A stretch of DNA of 38,007 nucleotides from Ruminococcus sp. UBA7158. Lineage in GTDB: Bacteria > Bacillota > Clostridia > Oscillospirales > Ruminococcaceae. Numbering within the stretch: the stretch's first letter is position 1; each line of letters begins with the position of its first letter. The stretch covers positions 1 through 38,007 of the forward strand of contig DKWG01000011.1 in NCBI GenBank assembly GCA_002491605.1, read 5' to 3'. The notes below the pieces were generated by a model. That model did not search any database and had not been told where the DNA came from. It was given only the letters and a program-made list of their open reading frames with translations. The position numbers and the translations under genes are program-made. Shown here in pieces: positions 14,317-21,578 of this stretch.

Positions 14317-15708
14317 ATGGCTAAATTTTTGATTGATGAAATCTATAAAAGCGTTAAGGGACTTATGCCAAACGATAATATCGTGAGCGGCGCTGAAGTG
14401 TGCGTTGAGGGCTGGATAAGAACTAATCGCTCTAATAATAAAATAGGATTCATCTCATTGAACGACGGCTCGTGCTTTAGCTGCTGTCAGGTCGTTTATG
14501 AGGCAGAAAAAATTTCTAACTATGATGAGATTTCAAAGCTTTTAACCGGCTGTGCCGTAAGAATCAGCGGCAAGCTGATTATCACTCCGGATGCAAAGCA
14601 GCCTTTTGAAATCAATGCCGATGAGGCTGAGCTGTTGGGCGACTGCGATGCAAGCTACCCCTTGCAGAAAAAGCGTCACTCCTTGGAGTTTTTGCGTGAG
14701 ATTCCTCACCTCAGACCGAGAACAAATACCTTTATGGCAGTTTTCAAGATTCGTTCGATTATCTCACAGTCGCTGCATGAGTTCTTCCGTAAAAACGGTT
14801 TTACCTATATTCACACTCCGCTCATAACAGGCAACGACGCCGAGGGTGCAGGGGAGACATTTACCGTCACCACTCGTGATGATGCGGATTATCAAAACGA
14901 CTTCTTCGGACGTCACGCCTGCCTGACAGTGTCGGGTCAGCTCCATGTTGAGCCGTTTGCACTTGCTTTGGGCAAGGTTTATACCTTTGGACCTACCTTC
15001 AGAGCCGAAAACTCCAACACTCCTTATCACGCAAGCGAGTTCTGGATGATAGAGCCTGAGATGGCTTTCTGCGACTTGAGGGGCGATATGGCAGTCATGG
15101 AGGCTATGCTTAAATACGTTATTAAGGACGTTTTGGCAAATGCCGCAGACGAGCTTAAGTTCTTAAACGATTTCGTTGTTGAAACTCACGACCTCATTAC
15201 AAAGCTTGAAACAGTTGCAAACTCTGACTTCAAGGTTATAACCTACACGGAAGCTGTCGACTACCTTAAAAATTCAGGTGAAAAGTTTGAATATCCTGTC
15301 GAGTGGGGCATGGACTTCTACAAGGAGCACGAGATTTACATCTGCGAAAAGGTTGCAAAGGGACCTGTGTTCTTAATCGACTTCCCCAAGGAGATAAAGG
15401 CGTTCTATATGAAAATCAATCCGGACGGAAAGACCGTTGCGGCTTGCGACCTCTTAGTTCCGGGAGTCGGCGAGCTTATCGGCGGTTCTCAGCGTGAAGA
15501 AAATTATGATGTCTTAGTTAAGAAGATGGACGACATGGGAATCGAGAAGGAAACTCTTGAATGGTACTTAGACCTCAGAAAGTTCGGCGGAGTTGTTCAC
15601 TCAGGCTTTGGCTTGGGTCTTGAGAGATTCTTGATGTATGTTACAGGCGTAGCTAACATTCGTGACGTTATACCTTACGCAAGAACACCTAAAAATCTTA
15701 AATTCTGA
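14317..15708 (+). CDS. asnS: Asparaginyl-tRNA synthetase
   Basis: Class IIb enzyme charging tRNA-Asn with asparagine. 463 aa from ATG 14317, matching the usual ~465. An OB-fold anticodon-binding domain lies at ~20-115 (VCVEGWIRTNR). The catalytic domain follows, with motif 2 FRAENSNTPYHASEFWMIEPE and motif 3 GFGLGLERFLMY; SGQLHVEPFALALGKVYTFGP precedes motif 2, as in AsnRS and AspRS. AsnRS is preferred over AspRS by overall fit and length. AAAGGA is 12 bases upstream of ATG 14317; ATG 14305 is too close to it. It is a single-gene unit with its own promoter, leader hairpin and terminator. Confidence 0.95.
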   Translation: MAKFLIDEIYKSVKGLMPNDNIVSGAEVCVEGWIRTNRSNNKIGFISLNDGSCFSCCQVVYEAEKISNYDEISKLLTGCAVRISGKLIITPDAKQPFEINADEAELLGDCDASYPLQKKRHSLEFLREIPHLRPRTNTFMAVFKIRSIISQSLHEFFRKNGFTYIHTPLITGNDAEGAGETFTVTTRDDADYQNDFFGRHACLTVSGQLHVEPFALALGKVYTFGPTFRAENSNTPYHASEFWMIEPEMAFCDLRGDMAVMEAMLKYVIKDVLANAADELKFLNDFVVETHDLITKLETVANSDFKVITYTEAVDYLKNSGEKFEYPVEWGMDFYKEHEIYICEKVAKGPVFLIDFPKEIKAFYMKINPDGKTVAACDLLVPGVGELIGGSQREENYDVLVKKMDDMGIEKETLEWYLDLRKFGGVVHSGFGLGLERFLMYVTGVANIRDVIPYARTPKNLKF

Positions 15709-15715
15709 TATGATT

Positions 15716-15748
15716 CAGCGCACGGTGGTTTTACCGTGCGCTGTTAAA
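15716..15748 (+). terminator. asnS terminator
   Basis: CAGCGCACGGT (15716-15726), loop GGTTTT, ACCGTGCGCTG (15733-15743), then TTAAATTT. Perfect 11-bp stem. Confidence 0.9.
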
Positions 15749-15757
15749 TTTATGCGC

Positions 15758-15823
15758 AAAAAATCCGACGCAAGGCGTTGAAAGCGTCTGTTTCACAAAA
15801 AGCTTCAACGATATGCATCGGAT
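15758..15823 (-). terminator. Terminator of the metallophosphoesterase gene
   Basis: Read on the minus strand: ATCCGATGCA pairs with TGCGTCGGAT (one wobble), then an internal loop, then CGTTGAA with TTTCAACG, and six T residues after the stem (15758-15763). Long, bulged but convincing. Confidence 0.75.
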
Positions 15824-15839
15824 ATGCCGAAATTTTAAC

Positions 15840-17480
15840 TTACTTATTTGCGCTGTAAAGCTCAAAGCCGGCAGGCTGGCTTGCATAGCCGTTTATCAAC
15901 CCGCGTGAGTTATAGTTCAGCACGGTTGAACCGCATTTAAATGTATAAACGCCGTCCTGCGAGCTTACGGTGAACTCGTCGCCGATATCCTCTAAAGTGG
16001 CAGTAATGCCCTTGTCGGGTGTGGAAGTAAGCTTTATATAGGTATCACCTGTACCGATGAGCCATTTGTCGCCTGACTTTTTAAATGTCCATTCGCATTC
16101 TGACAGATCGGTATCAAGGCTTACATCCGCTATCAGCTCAAAGCCCGTTCTTTCGCCGCTGGAGCCGTTTTTTGTTACAACGCTTGTGCTCATAACATCG
16201 CTGCCGTTGTACAAAAGAAGGTATTTACCTTCCGCTAATTCCGATGCGTCGGCTTCGATTTTTTTGTATGCCGAAGAATCAGCGGACGAATCTGCGCTGT
16301 CCTCAGATGCTTCCATAGCGGTTATATTTTTATTCAGCTCAACTGTTTTAGTTCCCGTAACCCTTGACTTGTCAACGGGATAGTCGCTGTCGGTTTCACC
16401 CTTGTACTTGTTGTGAATGCCCATAGATTTTAGGTTGTGAACCCCGTCTGCATCGTAACGGGTTATCTCCATCCTATCATCAAAAATTCGGAACACACAC
16501 ATTGTGAGCGCATCGTCTCCGCCGTTGTGGTTATCATAGTATCCGACAAATCCGGCGTTCATATATGTGAAATTAAGCGTTTCAACATTAAAATCAGTTC
16601 TTGAAGACTGAGCAATATTGATACTGTCGCCCTTTGTCAGGAACACAGCCGCACCGCCCAGGTAGTCGTCCCAGCCGTTTGAATGGTCGTGACCGTACAA
16701 ATATACTATATTAAGTCCGCAGTCGGCAGCTTTATTTATGACGTCAAAGATGAGATTCGCATACATACCGTCGCCGTCGTTTTTAGTTCTTATGCTGTAG
16801 TGAAGTGGAATGTGTGAAATTATAAATATCGGTTTATCAAAGCCGGACTGAGTTTTTTCGCACAGGTACGTCTCAAGGCTTTTTGCAGTTTCTTCGATGA
16901 TCTTAAGCGACCTTTTTCCGGGATGACTTTCCGAATAGTTAGAGTTTGACCCCCACATATAGTCGTCCTCGTTTATGACAAAAACGCCGTAGCTCAAAGA
17001 CTCAGGGTCGTTGCCGCCGCTTTCGGCAAGACCGGCGGCTGAGTATACATCGTGATTTCCTTCAGAAAAGACGGTATGCTTTATGTCGGGGTAGATTTCG
17101 CTTACAGCAGCCTCAAGCGCTTTGATACCGGATTGTGTTACGTCCTCTCCCATGTACAGCGTCATGTCGAAGTCGTAGTCTCCGGCGCAGAGCAAGCCGT
17201 CGGCCGAGGGGAAATCCTTTATTATCTGAGACAGAATCCTTTTAACAGTTTCCGCCCCTGCTTCATCGCCGGCAGGGTTTTGAAAATCCGAGCAGGAGAT
17301 TAGCGTTGTCGGTATTTCCTCGACTTTTTCGAGCGTTTGCAATGAGTCGTCGATTATTGTGCTTTGATTTGCTGATACTGTCGGGTCTGTGCCTTCCTGC
17401 GAGCAGGATAAAAATGTCAGCGCAATTACGACGCATAAAAGCACAGAAATACTGCGTTTAAAAAGTAAGCTTAAATTCAT
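15840..17480 (-). CDS. Secreted calcineurin-like metallophosphoesterase lipoprotein
   Basis: 546 aa from ATG 17480. A lipoprotein signal (FKRSISVLLCVVIALTFLSC, lipobox LSC) predicts lipid anchoring on the outer face of the membrane. The phosphoesterase core has GDYDFD, EGNHD, SHIPLH and YGHDH. The first motif reads SDFQ, so the usual D-x-H is D-x-Q. A ~140-residue C-terminal beta-rich domain follows (from about 405: GKYLLLYNGSD, WTFKKSGDKWLIG, GFELYSANK), separated by a Ser/Asp/Ala linker; it is probably an adhesion or substrate module. Residues that could be read upstream of 17480 overlap the promoter, supporting this start. Substrate unknown. Confidence 0.88.
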   Translation of the reverse strand: MNLSLLFKRSISVLLCVVIALTFLSCSQEGTDPTVSANQSTIIDDSLQTLEKVEEIPTTLISCSDFQNPAGDEAGAETVKRILSQIIKDFPSADGLLCAGDYDFDMTLYMGEDVTQSGIKALEAAVSEIYPDIKHTVFSEGNHDVYSAAGLAESGGNDPESLSYGVFVINEDDYMWGSNSNYSESHPGKRSLKIIEETAKSLETYLCEKTQSGFDKPIFIISHIPLHYSIRTKNDGDGMYANLIFDVINKAADCGLNIVYLYGHDHSNGWDDYLGGAAVFLTKGDSINIAQSSRTDFNVETLNFTYMNAGFVGYYDNHNGGDDALTMCVFRIFDDRMEITRYDADGVHNLKSMGIHNKYKGETDSDYPVDKSRVTGTKTVELNKNITAMEASEDSADSSADSSAYKKIEADASELAEGKYLLLYNGSDVMSTSVVTKNGSSGERTGFELIADVSLDTDLSECEWTFKKSGDKWLIGTGDTYIKLTSTPDKGITATLEDIGDEFTVSSQDGVYTFKCGSTVLNYNSRGLINGYASQPAGFELYSANK

Positions 17481-17530
17481 ATCTTTTCTCTGTTCTGAAT
17501 TTGTTAGACGTATTTTCGTTCTACAAATGT

Positions 17531-17558
17531 ATTTTATCATAAATGATTAAAATGATAA
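17531..17558 (-). promoter_or_regulatory. Probable promoter of the metallophosphoesterase gene
   Basis: Minus strand TTATCA (17553-17558), 16 bp, TAAAAT (17531-17536). The leader is about 45 bases. The region contains AAATGAT repeats and is very AT rich, which weakens the call. Confidence 0.45.
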
Positions 17559-17650
17559 ATGATAAAAAATAATCAGTGATTGAATTAAACTAAAATCTGA
17601 TTTCATATTATATTATTTTGTACTGTTTTTCTTGGGGTCTGTAGACTTGA

Positions 17651-17782
17651 TACCTTAAGGAAATCGCAGAAGCCTACGCAGCTTTCGCTGAAATCGGTCG
17701 TCTCGACTTCAGCTGCCTTATAAACTTCTTTTATTGTTCATGTAAAATCACACAAAAGCTATTGCACTTTAGAACGAAATGA
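17651..17782 (+). other. Coding-like fragment and hairpin upstream of the DegV gene
   Basis: The ~390-base gap between the phosphoesterase and DegV genes holds a 43-codon open frame without a start codon. Its first part (KEIAEAYAAFAEIGRLDFSC) looks like real protein, as in a decayed gene end. The same bases hold a hairpin, GCTGAA..GTCG-TCT-CGAC..TTCAGC (17687-17713). I recognise neither. Confidence 0.25.
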
Positions 17783-17790
17783 GTTATACT
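17762..17790 (+). promoter_or_regulatory. Probable degV promoter
   Basis: TTGCAC (17762-17767), 17 bp, TATACT (17785-17790). The -10 is good (5/6), the -35 poor (3/6). The leader would be ~75 bases. Confidence 0.5.
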
Positions 17791-17872
17791 ATCATGGATT
17801 TGGGTTCGGTTGTATATCTATGCTCAAATCGTTCAATGACAGATAAATTTTTTATGAAAGGCATTGATTCAT

Positions 17873-18733
17873 ATGAAAATAAAAATTTCCACCGACTCAA
17901 CGGCAGATATTCCGAAGTCTATTTGCGACGAGTTGAATATTTCCGTTATCCCTCTTACAATTTTGCACGACGGAAAGGAATACAGAGACGGTATTGATAT
18001 CCCGATAGACGAGTTCTATAAGATTCTGAGCGAATCACCTCAGCTTCCTGCTTCGTCTCAGGTGTCAGTTGCTTTATACAATGAGCTTTTTGAAAGCGTC
18101 TTTGCTCAGGGGTATACAGACCTTATACATACAACCATCAACTCTAAAGGCTCAGGAACGTATCAGGCGGCGGTTTTGTCTAAGGAGATGTTCTTCGAAA
18201 GGCATCCGGAAGCGGAAGGAAAGTTTAATATACACCTGATCGACTCCAAGACCTACAGCATGACATACGGCATACCTGTTATTGAGGCGGCAAAAATGGT
18301 CGCCGATGGCGAGTCCTGCGAGAATGTCATAGAGCACATAAAAGAGTGGGTAGCACACGCAAGACCGATGTTTGTGCCGCTGGATCTAAAGTGCGTTAAA
18401 AAATCAGGCAGAATCTCACCGGCGGCAGCTTTTGTCGGCGACGCATTGGGTCTTAAGCCCTTAATAACCTTTGAGGACGGCGAAGCAAAGATACTTACAA
18501 AAATGAGGGGAGAAAAGAACGCAATAGCCACTCTTGTAGAGACCTGTTTAAAGGAGAGAAAGCCCGGCTCTAACTATGCTGTAGTATACGGTGCAAACGT
18601 TGATGCCTACAAAAAGCTCAAGGAAGCAATGGCGGATTCCTTTGATATACCCCCGATTGTCGATTACAATGTCGGATGTATTATTTCCATAAACACAGGT
18701 CCTAATATGATAGGCATAATTTATCGTACATGA
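17873..18733 (+). CDS. DegV family fatty-acid-binding protein (FakB-like)
   Basis: 286 aa. DegV proteins bind a long-chain fatty acid and present it to the kinase FakA for phosphorylation and phospholipid synthesis. Signature parts: ISTDSTADIP at the N-terminus, GKEYRDGIDI, LPASSQVS, TTINSKGSGTYQAA (fatty-acid carboxylate contacts), LKCVKKSGRISPAAAF, and a GPNMIGIIY C-terminus resembling the GPGxxGI(A)F end. ATG 17873 is preferred to TTG 17864 because GAAAGG is 11 bases before it and only 2 before the TTG. No fakA is in the window. Ends in a strong terminator. Confidence 0.92.
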   Translation: MKIKISTDSTADIPKSICDELNISVIPLTILHDGKEYRDGIDIPIDEFYKILSESPQLPASSQVSVALYNELFESVFAQGYTDLIHTTINSKGSGTYQAAVLSKEMFFERHPEAEGKFNIHLIDSKTYSMTYGIPVIEAAKMVADGESCENVIEHIKEWVAHARPMFVPLDLKCVKKSGRISPAAAFVGDALGLKPLITFEDGEAKILTKMRGEKNAIATLVETCLKERKPGSNYAVVYGANVDAYKKLKEAMADSFDIPPIVDYNVGCIISINTGPNMIGIIYRT

Positions 18734-18750
18734 TAATATAATATAAAGCG

Positions 18751-18788
18751 ATGCAGCATCTCGGCGTTGTTCCGAGATGCTGCATTTT
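18751..18788. terminator. degV terminator
   Basis: ATGCAGCATCTCGG (18751-18764), 7-base loop, CCGAGATGCTGCAT (18772-18785), then TTTT. Perfect 14-bp stem; it may also stop the converging minus-strand HD gene. Confidence 0.93.
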
Positions 18789-18793
18789 AATAC

Positions 18794-19402
18794 TTATTTA
18801 GTTTTTCGCTCTTCAACAAAGCTTGAAGCCTCGCAGTCGGCTATGTTTAATGCTAAAGCCAGCGGATATGCTCTCAGTGCGTTTCCTATCAGCTTGACAT
18901 TTTCTTCACCCGAGAAGCCCATGTGCCAGCGGATAGCCATTGCTTCCTCTCTTGTCAGCCGCATAAAGCCGCTGATTATGTAAACGGACTTTTCGCCGTG
19001 ACCGTAGGGCAGAGTGTCATTGTAGTCGTAATAAGGGACTTTTTCCCACTGCCCGGTTTTGTCGTTTTTAACGTTTCTTTGGCTGACTGTGTAGGTATTT
19101 GTTTTGCAGACGTCGTGCAAAAGCGAAGCTATTGCAATAGATTCATCACTGTATTCAAGCCCGAAGCCATTCTTAACCCTGTCCGACTCCAAATATGATT
19201 TCAAGCATTTATAGACGTTTATGCTGTGCTCGCAAAGACCGCCCTCATATGAGCAGTGGAATTTAGTTGAAGCAGGAGCAGTAAAGAAATCGCAGCTTTT
19301 AGACTGAAGGTAATCTAAAAGCTTGTCGGCGCCTTCTCTGTGAATGTTTTCTTTGTATATTGCGATGAATTGCTCTTTAAAGTCAGATGCAATCATGTTC
19401 AT
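18794..19402 (-). CDS. HD-domain hydrolase, related to the YhaM HD module
   Basis: 202 aa from ATG 19402. HD metal-phosphohydrolase fold: APASTKFHCSYEGGLCEHSINV gives the first histidines (as in YhaM, the 3'-5' exoribonuclease), LLHDVCK the HD pair, GHGEKSVYI the next histidine and LNIADCEAS the last aspartate. The OB-fold of YhaM is missing, so it is only an HD unit. The upstream in-frame ATGs (19465, 19441, 19429) lie in the promoter or at the transcript start; ATG 19402 has AAAGGAT 11 bases upstream. It is divergent from the yicC operon. The substrate is likely a nucleotide or RNA end, by inference. Confidence 0.82.
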   Translation of the reverse strand: MNMIASDFKEQFIAIYKENIHREGADKLLDYLQSKSCDFFTAPASTKFHCSYEGGLCEHSINVYKCLKSYLESDRVKNGFGLEYSDESIAIASLLHDVCKTNTYTVSQRNVKNDKTGQWEKVPYYDYNDTLPYGHGEKSVYIISGFMRLTREEAMAIRWHMGFSGEENVKLIGNALRAYPLALALNIADCEASSFVEERKTK

Positions 19403-19436
19403 GACAGTATATATCCTTTCGTTTTTCATTGAAGCT

Positions 19437-19465
19437 ATCATAGCACATTTTTTAAGAGTATGCAA
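19437..19465 (-). promoter_or_regulatory. Promoter of the HD-domain gene
   Basis: Minus strand TTGCAT (19460-19465), 17 bp, TGCTATGAT extended -10 (hexamer 19437-19442). Start point near 19430, leader ~28 bases. Confidence 0.75.
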
Positions 19466-19469
19466 TAAA

Positions 19470-19502
19470 AATCGTAACCCAATCGTAACCTTAATGTAAC
19501 CT
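19470..19502. promoter_or_regulatory. Three 11-bp direct repeats, WalR/PhoP-type box
   Basis: CGTAAC (19473-19478), CGTAAC (19484-19489) and TGTAAC (19495-19500), each separated by 5 bases. OmpR-family regulators bind such 11-bp-phased hexamers; the published WalR (YycF) consensus is TGTWAH-N5-TGTWAH. The repeats are 7 bases upstream of the HD gene's -35 and 21 bases upstream of the yicC -35, so they could control either. Confidence 0.5.
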
Positions 19503-19521
19503 TAAATTTTTGCGTTTTTCC

Positions 19522-19606
19522 TTGCTTTATTTGCTCAAAGGTGATATAATACATTAATATATATTGGAGTAATTTGGGTTGAGAATACTAACCCTTTATG
19601 TATAAA
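19522..19606 (+). promoter_or_regulatory. Tandem promoters of the yicC-rsgA cluster
   Basis: P1: TTGCTT (19522-19527), 17 bp, TGATATAAT extended -10 (hexamer 19545-19550). P2: TTGAGA (19579-19584), 16 bp, TATAAA (19601-19606). A small hairpin GGGTT/AACCC (19576-19580, 19590-19594) overlaps P2. P1 is the stronger match. Confidence 0.7.
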
Positions 19607-19628
19607 TACATATGAGAGGAGCTTTGCA

Positions 19629-20507
19629 ATGCCGAAGAGTATGACCGGCTATGGAAGGGCGAAATCGGTTTTCGGTCAAAGAGAGATAACTGTTGAGATT
19701 AGATCTGTGAATCACAGATTTTTTGAATTTTCCTGTAGATATCCAAGGCAGTATGCCTTTATTGAGGACAAGCTCAAGAGCTTGTTTTCCAAGGAAATAA
19801 ACAGGGGCAAGGTTGAGGTTTATATAAGTATAGCGGTGAACGACGGTTCGGATGTCAGCGTCGAGGCAAATCAGGCGTTAGCCCAAAGCTATGTTTCGGC
19901 ACTCAGAAAAGCAAATGAGCTTTTGAACCTGAGGGACGATATATCGCTTACATCAGTGCTGAGATTTCCCGACGTTTTCAATGTCACCAAGTCAGAGACG
20001 GATGAGGATGAGATTTGGAGCGAGGTCAGCGAATGCGCAAAAGAAGCGCTCTCGGGATTTATTGCAATGCGCCGAGCAGAGGGCGAGCGTTTGCGTGACG
20101 ACATACATATAAAGCTTGCTCAAATTGAGACGTCGGTAGAAGCCGTCGAAAAGCGTTCGCCGAGCGTTACCGAGGAATACAGCAAAAAGCTTTATGCAAA
20201 GTTGAGCGAGCTTTTGGGCGACAAGAATATTGATGAATCCAGGATTTTAACCGAAGCTGCAATTTTTGCGGATAAAACCGCCGTCGATGAGGAGACAGTT
20301 CGTTTAAGAAGCCACATTGCATCCTGCCGTGAGCTTTTGGATTTAGACGAGCCTATCGGAAAAAAGCTCGATTTTATTGTTCAGGAGATGAACCGAGAGG
20401 TCAATACCACAGGCTCAAAGTGCTCCGACCTTGAAATCACCAAGATAGTTGTCGACTTGAAGAGTACGATTGAAAAAATCAGAGAGCAGATTCAAAATAT
20501 CGAATAA
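19629..20507 (+). CDS. yicC: YicC/YloC family endoribonuclease
   Basis: 292 aa, full length. The N-terminal YicC_N domain starts MPKSMTGYGRA and includes EIRSVNHRFFEFSCRYPRQ; the C-terminal DUF1732 ends KLDFIVQEMNREVNTTGSKCSD followed by the terminal helix. Members cleave single-stranded RNA and, in E. coli, small RNAs, as an oligomeric ring. ATG 19629 has GAGAGGAG about 8 bases upstream. First gene of the large cluster, 12 bases before remA. Confidence 0.95.
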   Translation: MPKSMTGYGRAKSVFGQREITVEIRSVNHRFFEFSCRYPRQYAFIEDKLKSLFSKEINRGKVEVYISIAVNDGSDVSVEANQALAQSYVSALRKANELLNLRDDISLTSVLRFPDVFNVTKSETDEDEIWSEVSECAKEALSGFIAMRRAEGERLRDDIHIKLAQIETSVEAVEKRSPSVTEEYSKKLYAKLSELLGDKNIDESRILTEAAIFADKTAVDEETVRLRSHIASCRELLDLDEPIGKKLDFIVQEMNREVNTTGSKCSDLEITKIVVDLKSTIEKIREQIQNIE

Positions 20508-20519
20508 AGGAAAAAGAAA

Positions 20520-20768
20520 ATGGATATGGTTAATATCGGCTACTCATGCTATGTCTCGTCCGACAAGATAGTAGCTCTGACGTCTCCCGATTCATCGCCG
20601 ATAAAAAGGATTGTTCAGGAGGCAAAGGACAAGGGAACGCTTATAGACTGCACCTTCGGAAAGAAGACAAAGTCAGTTATAATAACGGTCAGCGACCATG
20701 TTATATTGTCTTCAAGGACGCCGGTATACATACTCGGCAAGGGAAGTGAGGATGAATCTGATGAGTAA
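20520..20768 (+). CDS. remA: RemA-like DUF370 regulator (YlzA family)
   Basis: 82 aa. In Bacillus RemA is a DNA-binding protein that activates matrix and osmoprotectant genes. Matches along the length: VNIGYSCYVSSDKIVALTSP, SPIKRIVQEA, GTLIDCTFGKKTKSVIIT and SDHVILSS. AAAGGA is 8 bases before ATG 20520 (ATG 20526 is an alternative). It ends in an acidic tail (GSEDESDE). The gmk start lies inside its last codons. Placement between yicC and gmk is the conserved Firmicutes order. Whether this organism makes a biofilm matrix is not shown here. Confidence 0.93.
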   Translation: MDMVNIGYSCYVSSDKIVALTSPDSSPIKRIVQEAKDKGTLIDCTFGKKTKSVIITVSDHVILSSRTPVYILGKGSEDESDE

Positions 20769-21369
20769 AGGAATTTTATATGTGTTTTCAGCTCCGTCGG
20801 GATGCGGTAAGGGAACAGTTTTAAATGAGCTTTTTAAAAGACTTCCCGATATTCACTATTCCGTCTCAGCGACAACAAGAGCGCCCAGAGACGGCGAGGT
20901 CGACGGTAAAAGCTATTATTTCATCACAAAGGATGAATTCAACAATTTAATCAAGACAAACGGAATGCTTGAATATGCGTCTTTTTGCGGTAATTACTAC
21001 GGCACGCCTAAGGAAAAGATTATGGAGTGTCTTGAGAACGGGCAGGACGTTATATTGGAGATAGAAACTGCCGGAGCAATGATGGTAAAGGCTGTGCATC
21101 CGGAGGCTGTGCTTATTTTCATGCTGCCGCCTTCCGTTGAGGAGCTTAAGAGTCGTCTTATAGGCAGGGGGACTGAGGACATGGATACAATTCTGCGCCG
21201 TGTCGGAGAAGCGTCCCGAGAGATACAGCTTTCAAGAAATTACGATTTTGTTTTCGTCAACGACAAGCTGGATGAAGCGGTCGACACCTTGACGGGAATA
21301 ATAAAGTATTCTAAAAACCTAACCGGTAATAATATAGATTTGATAAAAGGAGTTTTGGAACAATGTTAA
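20761..21369 (+). CDS. gmk: Guanylate kinase
   Basis: Converts GMP + ATP to GDP + ADP. 202 aa from ATG 20761. P-loop SAPSGCGKGT near residue 10, GMP-binding segment STTRAPRDGEVDGKSYYF, lid region RLIGRGTEDMDTILRR. ATG 20761 is favoured over 20752 because AGTGAGG (20745-20751) leaves a 9-base spacer; it overlaps the remA end by 8 bases, pointing to coupling. It overlaps rpoZ by 7 bases at the other end. Confidence 0.95.
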   Translation: MSKGILYVFSAPSGCGKGTVLNELFKRLPDIHYSVSATTRAPRDGEVDGKSYYFITKDEFNNLIKTNGMLEYASFCGNYYGTPKEKIMECLENGQDVILEIETAGAMMVKAVHPEAVLIFMLPPSVEELKSRLIGRGTEDMDTILRRVGEASREIQLSRNYDFVFVNDKLDEAVDTLTGIIKYSKNLTGNNIDLIKGVLEQC

Positions 21370-21572
21370 GACCATCAAGTTCACAAATATTAAAAAACGG
21401 CGAGAGCACCTATTCGCTCGTTATAGCAGTTGCGAAGCGTGCAAGAGATATTTTAGACAAGGCATACGACAATAAGGAAATAATCAACAGAAAGCCTGTT
21501 GCGACAGCCGTTGAGCAGTTTGCAAACGGTGAATACAAGCTTGTAGAGGACCCCTCGCTTAAGAAAAAGTAA
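21363..21572 (+). CDS. rpoZ: RNA polymerase omega subunit
   Basis: 69 aa. Small subunit that helps fold the beta' subunit. Features: MLRPSSSQIL, YSLVIAVAKRARDIL, NRKPVATAVEQFANGEYKLVED, a close match to Firmicutes omega proteins. Start inside the gmk stop region. In many Firmicutes coaBC follows; here priA follows after 6 bases. Confidence 0.95.
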   Translation: MLRPSSSQILKNGESTYSLVIAVAKRARDILDKAYDNKEIINRKPVATAVEQFANGEYKLVEDPSLKKK

Positions 21573-21578
21573 TCGGCA

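Noticed and set aside
17481..17540. Longer start for the phosphoesterase (20 more residues)
   Set aside because: It would put a basic stretch in front of a lipoprotein signal and overlaps the promoter; ATG 17480 gives a normal signal peptide.
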